Below, in pieces: positions 56,929-64,000 of a stretch of 64,000 bases of DNA. The notes under the pieces are model-generated. The model had not been told where the DNA came from and made no database searches. It saw nothing but the letters and a program-made list of their open reading frames with translations. Where the stretch lies: NCBI RefSeq assembly GCF_041956535.1, contig NW_027192199.1, forward strand, positions 186,001 to 250,000, read 5' to 3'. Made by a program: the position numbers and the translations under genes. How positions within the stretch are numbered: position 1 is the stretch's first letter; the number at the start of each line of letters is the position of its first letter. This DNA comes from Calcarisporiella thermophila CBS 279.70 (lineage: Eukaryota; Calcarisporiellomycota).

Positions 56929-57919
56929 TCACCGACTTCATCTGGTTATCCAGTATTTTTTTTCCTACTTATCTAATGTATTCTCTTTTCTCTTTTTCTT
57001 CTCATTTTTTTCCCTCCTATTTTCCCTCTCTTTCCCTCTCTTTTTTTCCCCCCTTTCTCATATTAAGTTCTCATGAAACATCCTATCATTGACATTTTCA
57101 AAATATGATATAATTTCTTATTAATGATTCTGCTGTATCATGATTTTCTTTTATTTTCAATTTTCTCATAACATAGATGCTTTTTTTTTGAATCTTTTAT
57201 TCTTGGGCATTTTTCGATTAGGCACAATCTTATTAGCTTGTTGTCTGAATAAAATCAGTTTCTTTGTTAGTGAACACTGCTTAGCACTCGAATTTCCTTA
57301 TTTTTTTTTCCGGTTTGAAAACTTGCCGACGGAATGGAGCAATATCTTGATTTGTAAGAGAAGGGCTATGGTCGCAATGGACTTCTGCAGACGGCATTCG
57401 CTGGATATCTTCTCTGCATTCAGGGCATTTGGAAGTTCTGTGGGCGTCCCTATTTAATTTAATATATGTTCTAAGAGGCTCATTAATTATCTCATTTTTA
57501 ATTTTTCTCTTAATGAGGAAAGGAAGGATTGGTTAATTTGGCAATGTAGAAAGGAGCAAACATGGCCGCCCTCGATCTCTGTGGTACACTCGCGAACAAG
57601 TCAATGGAGAGGCAGAGACCAGCATTGTTGTGTGCGCAGCAGATTTTTTTAAATAAAACCGAAACACTAGTGAAAAATCGAAGGACACAGACAATCCTGT
57701 TGTCTACTGCGAGTCATCTTGTCCATCTTTTCTCCCGTCCCTCTTCAATATCCCCCTATATCTCCACCGTTAATATCAGTCCTGCCTCTCATTGGGAGAA
57801 TGGTGTCTGTTTAAATCGCTTTTTTCTTTACCAATTTTTAGTAGACGGACTCTTCAATTTCGCGGCAACCCATAAACCAGCGTTTTTTTTAGACTAAGAA
57901 TAATTTGGCCCCATCCAAA
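56929..57919. other. intergenic region
   Basis: No gene is seen in about 1 kb. The left part is very T-rich (56950-57060), probably the 3' end of the repeat precursor. The right part is the promoter of the coiled-coil gene. Confidence 0.45.
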
Positions 57920-60249
57920 ATGCCGTGTCTAGGATCTCGTAAAAAGAACAAAAAGGCCCTGAACATCACATCCCCAGATCTTATACGCACGCCGTCTGGA
58001 GCTTTGCGGCCAGGTTCGCAATCCTCTGTCGTACTGCCAAGTCAGCTCCGCTCACAGCGCACAAGTACTTCGCCGTCGCTTCCCCATTCTCCTCGTGATA
58101 GCGGCCAGCTGACCACCCCACCCACTAGCCTCAGCTCGGCTGGATTCCCATCTGGGTCATCTGTCTCATCGGAATCGCTGCCGGGCATCCCCGTGGCAGC
58201 TAAGACAACGAGCAGAAACCTGTCGGGATTCTCATTGAGAGGAGGGAAAATCCCAGCAAAGCAATTGAGGGCGGAATTCGATGAATTAAAAATTCAGGTA
58301 ATTGAATTTAATGAGAAGATGCTCGTGGGTTGGTCATTCAATTCGCTGAGTTATTATTGGTATAGAGCGAGGAGACCCTAAGGAAGCTTGCAGAGAACCA
58401 AGAGCTCCTTCGAACCCGCGAGGCTGAACTGGAGGCCCTCCGCAGGCGTCTCGAGCAAGAACAACAATCCCATAATTTACGTACTGAGGAGCTGAAGGCG
58501 TCCTCAGAAGAAGAGTCGCGTAAGCTCATTGCAGAACGTGACGCTCTCCTACGACAGCAAGAGGAGCAGATAACCGCTCTGCGCCAGAAGTTGGAGCAAG
58601 AGCAAGAGAAAAAAGCGGAGGAGGAACGCATCGCTCTGGATGAATTGGATAAGTTGAGGATAAAGAATGAAGAGACGCTCAGGCGCTTGGCTGAGAAGGA
58701 GGAGATGCTGCGGGTGCACGAGCAGGAGTTGGAGAAACTTCGCCTGGAGTTGGATGAGGAGCGAAGAGTGGCCATGGAGACGGTGGGTGAGGTTGAGGGG
58801 TTGAAAGAGGAGAAGGTGGAAGCACTCAGGAAGCTTGCTGAGAAAGAAGCCTTGTTAAGCACGCACGAGGAGAAACTCGATGAATTACGCCTGAAACTCG
58901 AGCAAGAGCGTGCGGAGGCTGTGGTCATGCCGGCACTGGAGGAGGTGAACCAGCAGCTTGCTGAACTGCACGAGCGTCATGAGGATTTGACGCAGCGTCT
59001 GGCCCAAAAGGAACAAGAGCTGGAGAATGTTCAGAAGATGCTGGCCTCGCAAGCCCAGCCTACGTTGGAGGTGGATGAGGCAAAGAAGAAGCAATTCCGT
59101 CGCCTAACGGTGGAGCTGGAGGCCGAGCGGGAGATGATGGCTCGGCTTGAGGAGCTGACGCAGGAGCTGGAGGCCCAAAAGCAGGCGCACGAGACCGCCC
59201 TTGCTCTCCACGAGCAGGTGGTGGCCGAGAAGGACTCCCTGCTCAGGGAACACCAGCAAGCTCTCGAGGAGATGCAGCAGTCCCACCAAAAGGCTCTCGA
59301 CTCTCTAGCGGAGAAACATCGTTTCGCTCTCGAGGAATTGCGGCGACGGCATCATGCCGAGATTCAGGAGTTAAATGAGCGCATCGAGAGATCCAAGCAC
59401 GAGAAGTTGGATCACGAGTTTGAAAAGATGCTGGCGGAATTCGAACAGACTCGCCACAACAACGAGGTCCAGATCGAGTCGCTCCGGGCTGACCAACAAG
59501 CCGAGCTCGACACGCTGCAGCAATCCCAGCAGACACAACTCGACTCCTTGCGCAAGACCCAAAATCGCGCCACGGCCCAGTGGCGCCGGCAATCCGCATT
59601 GTTCATCAAGCCTACGGAGGCGGTTTCGTGGCCTGCCCCGCAGCCCCTAAGCGTCCTGCGAAAGACTACATTGCGGCACGTGGAGCCTCCTAAGGAGCGC
59701 AAGATCACTGACGACGGATACAACCTCGACCCGGAAAGCCATCTTGTCCAGGTGTACATATCTTCGGTGAGCGGGAGCCTGACAATCAAACGGCAGCAGG
59801 AGGAGATCAGGCAGATGCTTGCAGCCCTTTCCATCCCATTCGAGGAAATTGACATTGCGGCGAGCGAGCGGGCTCGCAAGGTCATGCGCGAGCGAAGCGG
59901 ACTGAGAGAAGTCCCGCAGGTATTCGTTGGAGGAGAGTATCGCGGCTCCCATACCGATATCAAACAGGCGCAGGATTTGACAGTCTTTTTGCAGGCGCGT
60001 GCTCAGCGCAGGGAAAACGAGATGGGTCGGGGGGAGGCCAATGGATGCTCAGCACCGGCCCCCACTCTGCAGCAAAATGGGGAGCGCTCGCCTGTGTATC
60101 CTTTGAAGCATGGCCACGGGCGCGAGAATACCCCCTGCTCGCAAGAGGCTCACAACGACGCCACTGACGACGACCAAATGTTTCGGATGTTAGAGAAAGA
60201 GCTGCAAGAAGGAAAAGTGGATGCCGCGCTGGTCCTGGCAGATCTGTAA
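57920..60249 (+). CDS. coiled-coil protein with C-terminal SH3BGRL/thioredoxin-fold domain
   Basis: Two exons, 57920-58297 and 58366-60249, encode 753 residues. The N-terminus (MPCLGSRKKNKK) has a Cys next to a basic cluster, a pattern that could allow lipidation and membrane contact. A Ser/Pro-rich disordered region follows to about residue 110. About 400 residues of heptad-rich Glu/Lys/Leu coiled coil come next (LRKLAEKEALLSTHEEKLDE). The C-terminal domain is like SH3BGRL: HLVQVYISSVSGSLTIKRQQ, PFEEIDIAASERARKVMRER and VPQVFVGGEYRGSHTDIKQA. This fold is glutaredoxin-like but lacks the CxxC active site. The tail is acidic. The combination suggests an elongated scaffold carrying a peptide-binding thioredoxin-like head. 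The partner is unknown. Confidence 0.83.
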
Positions 60250-61335
60250 ATGAAGAGAGCTTGCTTTCTTTATCCTGCTTCATTCTCGGATGGATATTTC
60301 TCGAGTGCGAAATTGTGTTATAATACTAAACCAACCCCCTCTTTTATGTACTTTTTTTTTAATCTCTCCTCTCCTTTATATATATAAATATATAAGCCTA
60401 TTATTTGCTTCTCTTTTCACTTAGTTCTTTACATTATTAGTACTAGTAATCCTCTTTCTATTTTTTTTTATTATCATTATTTTATTCGGATGTGCTCTTT
60501 GGGCTCACTCTCCTTTTTAATTAACCTTCCATTCCCCTCCATGGCCGATTTTTCGAATATATCTATCTTTTGCTATGCATCATCAAGTGCTCTTCCTCTC
60601 TTTCGTTCCCTCACTTCAAGATGGGTGCGAAAAATTCAAAAATCAACCAAGTATGATTTTTGGGTTGAGGATGAAAGGAGCATACCAAAGAACCAATAAC
60701 GGACTTGTACGGACCTAAAGTCTCATCCATTTCGCGTTCTTCTATGAATGAGGGAGCTAGCGGGATTCGAGCACTTTTGGCTAGATTCTCCTAGCCCATG
60801 GAATATTTTTCACCCCTTTAAAGTCTTGTTGGAGCTCCTTAGAGTAGGGTATCAGTCAATGCCATTAGTAAGGATGAGGTGTTGGTCACCCAGCCATCAA
60901 GTCTCCAAAATGGCATTATTTGGACACTCGTTGGTAAATGGTGCCATAATTAATGTTATCCATCGGGATGCGGAAATATTGCCACCGGCCATAGGCAAAA
61001 TCCGTTCATTAATGGATGAGTAAATACAAACACGCTAATGCAGCGAAACGTCATTTGGTACTGCCAAAGACTATCTGATAATAAAAAGACTTTATTATGT
61101 GCATGGGAGAGGAGAGGAAGATAGTAGAGAAGAAGAAGAAGGAAAAAAAATAGAGAAACGTAAATAGGCTGCCTCTGTGCAGCTATATATACACTCGCCC
61201 ATATATATATATATATATATAGAAAACAACGTCACGTCGATCGAAAGTGGAAGAAAAAATTTTGTGCAATAAATTAAGGACAATACATACAAGTTATAAT
61301 ACAAAGGACTATTTACAAAACAGACCATTCCTTCA
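60250..61335. other. convergent intergenic region
   Basis: No gene is seen. It contains T-rich 3' sequence near 60350 and AT-rich stretches. An (AT)n tract lies at 61201-61221 near the 3' end of the bestrophin-like gene. Confidence 0.45.
61201..61221. repeat. (AT)10 dinucleotide tract
   Basis: About ten AT units lie in the 3' flank of the bestrophin-like gene. It is an ordinary microsatellite. Confidence 0.85.
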
Positions 61336-63170
61336 TTAGTACATTGGGCTATTATTAAAGCTGTGGTGCTGTTCCCTGTAATCGTGGAGAATATCTTCTC
61401 TCCACCTTCGCTCATGCATTGGAGATACTGCGACCTGCTGATCCAATCTACTATGGTGAGGCATTCTACGATGAGGTGAGAGTCTCAAGTCGTCGTCAAC
61501 CGTCAAGGTCAGTCGTGGAGGGGGCTGCAGAGTCTCTGCGTGATCTTCCGACCTGGTTCTCTCTGGTCTTTCCCTACTACTTGGAGTATGATCCATCGGA
61601 TCAGTGGAAAGTTGAGAGAGTTTCTGAGATTCTCCGGGTGTATCAGCGCTCAGGAGGGATCGCACATCTTCTATGGAGACTGATCGTAGATCAGCTGCAC
61701 TTGCATTTGAGCCTGAGAACGGCATATTCTTTTTGCTGAAGACCCAGTCATCCGGATTGGGTGGGGGTTGGGAAGTAATGGCATTCAATTCACGCTTTAG
61801 GACCCTGTATAATAAAAAGGTTATCGACAATGAAAAAAGAAATAGAGCAGCATGGTGGGGCTCACACTACTTACTTGCAGAAATCGTCAAGTGGGAGATC
61901 ATTCGCATCGTATCCAAATGGATCCTCTGAGAAAATAGAGCACAACAAGACAGTAAAGAAGTTAGAGGTACGATATTCGTTGGCACTTGAAACAGAGGCA
62001 GGGAGAGGGAGGAGGAGGAGGGGGGGAACATACCAATTTCTGCGCCAATGCTCTCAATTCCTAGGAGAATGAACGAAGTTACACAAGCCACGATGATATT
62101 GACTAAAGAAAGACCCCCGAGTTAACTTGGAATTTCACATCCGAAGCTTCCTCTTGCTTATCAAAGAGCTTTTACCATAGCCAAGGTTCACAAGTTGGAA
62201 CGGCAGGGAAAGACAGTAGATCCACACACATACGCGTAGATGAATGGCGTACGCAAATGGCATTGGCGTAGTCCGGACTCCTACACGATCGAAGAGGGGG
62301 TTAGGATTCCAATTTTCTTTCTCCCCCAAGGAACTTCTTCTACTGACTCTCAAAGCCTGCTAAACACTCTACCAAAGCGTTCAACAACGCGTAGAGATCG
62401 GAAATGGCCACGACGCTCGCTTTCTCTAGGGCATTCACCTCTCGGATGTACGAGCTTAAATAGTAGGAGATTTCCAAAGGGAGATTGCCTGGCGGCGGGC
62501 TATCCTCGCTCTTCTGTGCGTAGTACCACGGAAGATGGGAAAATTCCAAGGAGCGTGCCGCATCGGGGAGGTCTCTTAAGCAAGGAATCAGCTTCAACAT
62601 CAGAAGCCTCTTTTCCGAGGGGGGTTCTAACACGGCGGTATTTATAGCCGAACTCGAATACTGAGGGATATGCGCAAGTAGTTCACGAAGATCGTCGTAG
62701 TTGGTGCCAAACTCGGCGCGGAGGTAATGTTTTGTTGCGACAGCAAAAGCGAGCAGGAGGTTTATAGCGCCCTTCTTGGAGAGGACGTCCACGGCAGTCT
62801 CCTCGTCCACTTGCACCCAAATTAGGCGGGAAAAATTGCGTATAACCACTATCATAGTGCTCCAGAGACGCCGGCCCTCCCAGTATCTTAACGAGATGGG
62901 GGGCAAGAGAGGAGATAAAAACAGACTCAATCCATGACATGACATAGCTAATGGCCCATGTTATCCTCATGCTTACCTCTCATAGGCTATGTTAGTTCGG
63001 AAAACGAGCAGCAAGGATATCACCATACTGATGGTGGTGAGTAAAGAGGTGCCGATATTGAGGCTCACCGGCGTCTTCTGATCGATGAGGGTGACGGCAG
63101 TCGCGAACACAGTTACGACAATGGTGCCGGGAATATTTCGGGAGATGGCCGATGCAGTCCGCAGGAACAT
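61336..63170 (-). CDS. bestrophin-like (UPF0187) membrane channel
   Basis: Six exons: 63170-62977, 62886-62348, 62280-62176, 62102-62034, 61926-61875 and 61804-61336 (475 residues). The first exon encodes two membrane segments (IPGTIVVTVFATAVTLI; LLTTISMVISLLLVFRTN) and ends at AYERYWEGRRLW, the bestrophin pattern. Next come LLLAFAVATKHYLR, a variable Pro/Ser part and ERVRTTPMPFAYAIHLR, followed by YCLSLPFQLVNLGYG and a membrane helix (NIIVACVTSFILLGIE). The motif EDPFGYDANDLPLDDFC is conserved in fungal and bacterial members. The family forms pentameric anion or cation channels in plasma or organelle membranes. The C-terminal 130 residues are charged and probably cytosolic. Good splice phases throughout support the model. 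Confidence 0.88.
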
Positions 63171-63880
63171 GATGGGATGAGAGGAATGGTACGTAGGCTA
63201 GTTTATGGCAGATTAAGGTATGCGGTGCGAAAACGCAAAAAGTGAGAAATAAGGGGGGGAAAGGCACTCGAGAGCCAAACGGACCCAAAGTCTACCCTTG
63301 TTGTGTTCTAGCGGTGACTTCATTCCCCATCCCTCATCCCTGGTACTGAGAGACGCAGTGGTCCGTGCGCGCCTTGATTTAAACTAGGGGATCGGCGAGC
63401 GGAGCGCCAAGCAGGCCTCTCACTCGCCGGCCGGGCTCTGATCAAACATGGAGGGGCCAGTGGGATAGAGTGCAAGCGTGACTCTTATTTTAACACCGAG
63501 CCAGCATGAAACCGATCATGTCATTACGGCTCCCCTTTTCCCGGCGGCATGAGCAGGCTCTTCCTTTCAAGGGATGGAGCCCCCCCGCCGGATTGGAGCG
63601 GTCTAATTGCATCAGTCCCCTCTGCATATGCCCTCGTCGTATCGACCTGATCCTTCCCCTCCGGCTCCTGGGTTGTTCCTATTTTGTGCCTCGCTCTATC
63701 CCGGTTAAGCCTTCTGCCCATTATGGGGGCTGGGCCTTTGCCAACGGTGACCATGGGCCCGATAAGGTGCCCTCCTTCTCCTCCATATACCCGCAATGCA
63801 GCCCCGCCGGATTTGGCTGGTCAAACCTCCTCCGTCCACAGGGACGTCAGGTCTCGATCGCAGAGCTGTAACCTCGAAAC
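63171..63880. other. GC-richer intergenic region
   Basis: No supported gene is seen. The sequence is clearly more GC-rich than most intergenic DNA in the window, with many CCCC and GGGG runs. It should include the bestrophin-like promoter (reading left) and perhaps the promoter of the partial frame at the right edge. Confidence 0.4.
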
Positions 63881-64000
63881 ATGCGCTCCGACTCGCCTCC
63901 TAAACGAGCGATGAAAGATGGTGCAATGGGGACCGAGGTTGCAAGCGGCTTCAAGAGGCTCCCAGCAGAGAGCTTGAGAAGGCAACGAGATTGTATTTGG
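63881..64000 (+). CDS. possible 5' end of a gene cut by the window edge
   Basis: An ATG at 63881 opens a frame of 40 codons that is still open at the last base. It reads MRSDSPPKRAMKDGAMG, then a basic stretch ending RRQRDCIW. A basic segment leading into a cysteine is compatible with the start of a Zn2Cys6 cluster, but only one Cys is visible, so this is a weak suggestion. Confidence 0.25.
   Translation, partial: MRSDSPPKRAMKDGAMGTEVASGFKRLPAESLRRQRDCIW

Noticed and set aside
57562-57897. 111-residue frame before the coiled-coil gene
   Set aside because: No family resemblance. It lies where the promoter and leader of the gene at 57920 should be.
58338-58928. Ser-rich frame on the minus strand opposite the coiled-coil gene
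   Set aside because: It is the antisense of Glu/Lys/Leu-rich coiled-coil codons, which gives Ser/Phe-rich nonsense. It has no independent support.

Overview
The window is a piece of a nuclear genome from a filamentous fungus. Coding sequences are split by short GT-AG introns (about 45-100 bases, a few longer). Intergenic DNA is AT-rich. The protein set is fungal: class IV chitin synthase, a fungal-specific transcription factor, Arg5,6-type acetylglutamate kinase, Sec14, a fungal bestrophin-like channel and Kex2-type secreted precursors. The lineage cannot be fixed from sequence alone. A kelch/transmembrane receptor-like protein and an O-fucosyltransferase-like protein would fit an early-diverging (zygomycete-type) fungus, but that is a guess. 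No mobile element, CRISPR array, rRNA or convincing tRNA was seen.

Layout. 1.5-12.2 kb: a fungal-specific transcription factor lacking its zinc cluster (+), an HMG-box protein (-), an unrecognised tail-anchored protein (-), cyclase-associated protein Srv2/CAP (-), and a small secreted protein (-). 12.2-14.5 kb holds no gene. 14.5-19.2 kb: mitochondrial acetylglutamate kinase without the usual reductase half (+), a DUF2015-like small membrane protein (-) and DEK (+). 19.8-31.8 kb (all -): class IV chitin synthase, lipin/phosphatidate phosphatase, and the CCR4-NOT ubiquitin ligase Not4. 32.6-43.3 kb (all -): a three-HMG-box protein, a kelch-transmembrane-pseudokinase receptor-like protein, proteasome receptor Rpn13, and an O-fucosyltransferase-like protein. 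45.8-46.9 kb: Sec14 (+). 48.3-56.9 kb: a gene-sparse stretch with three secreted precursor proteins (+) and a small PPxY membrane protein (-). 57.9-63.2 kb: a coiled-coil/SH3BGRL protein (+) and a bestrophin-like channel (-). An open frame runs off the right edge.

Most genes are unrelated housekeeping functions, as expected for a fungal chromosome. The exception is the secreted-protein stretch. The gene at 54346-56928 encodes a secretory precursor of twelve tandem units, each exactly 51 residues, separated by Kex2 dibasic sites. The last unit ends at the stop codon with the same residues that precede the dibasic site in most other units. Seven units carry a cysteine at position 42, and exactly those seven are followed by a tiny second peptide that also carries one cysteine. 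This all-or-none pairing points to a processed, disulfide-linked peptide system, analogous in design to Ustilago repellents but not recognisably related in sequence. It is the best candidate here for an undescribed system.
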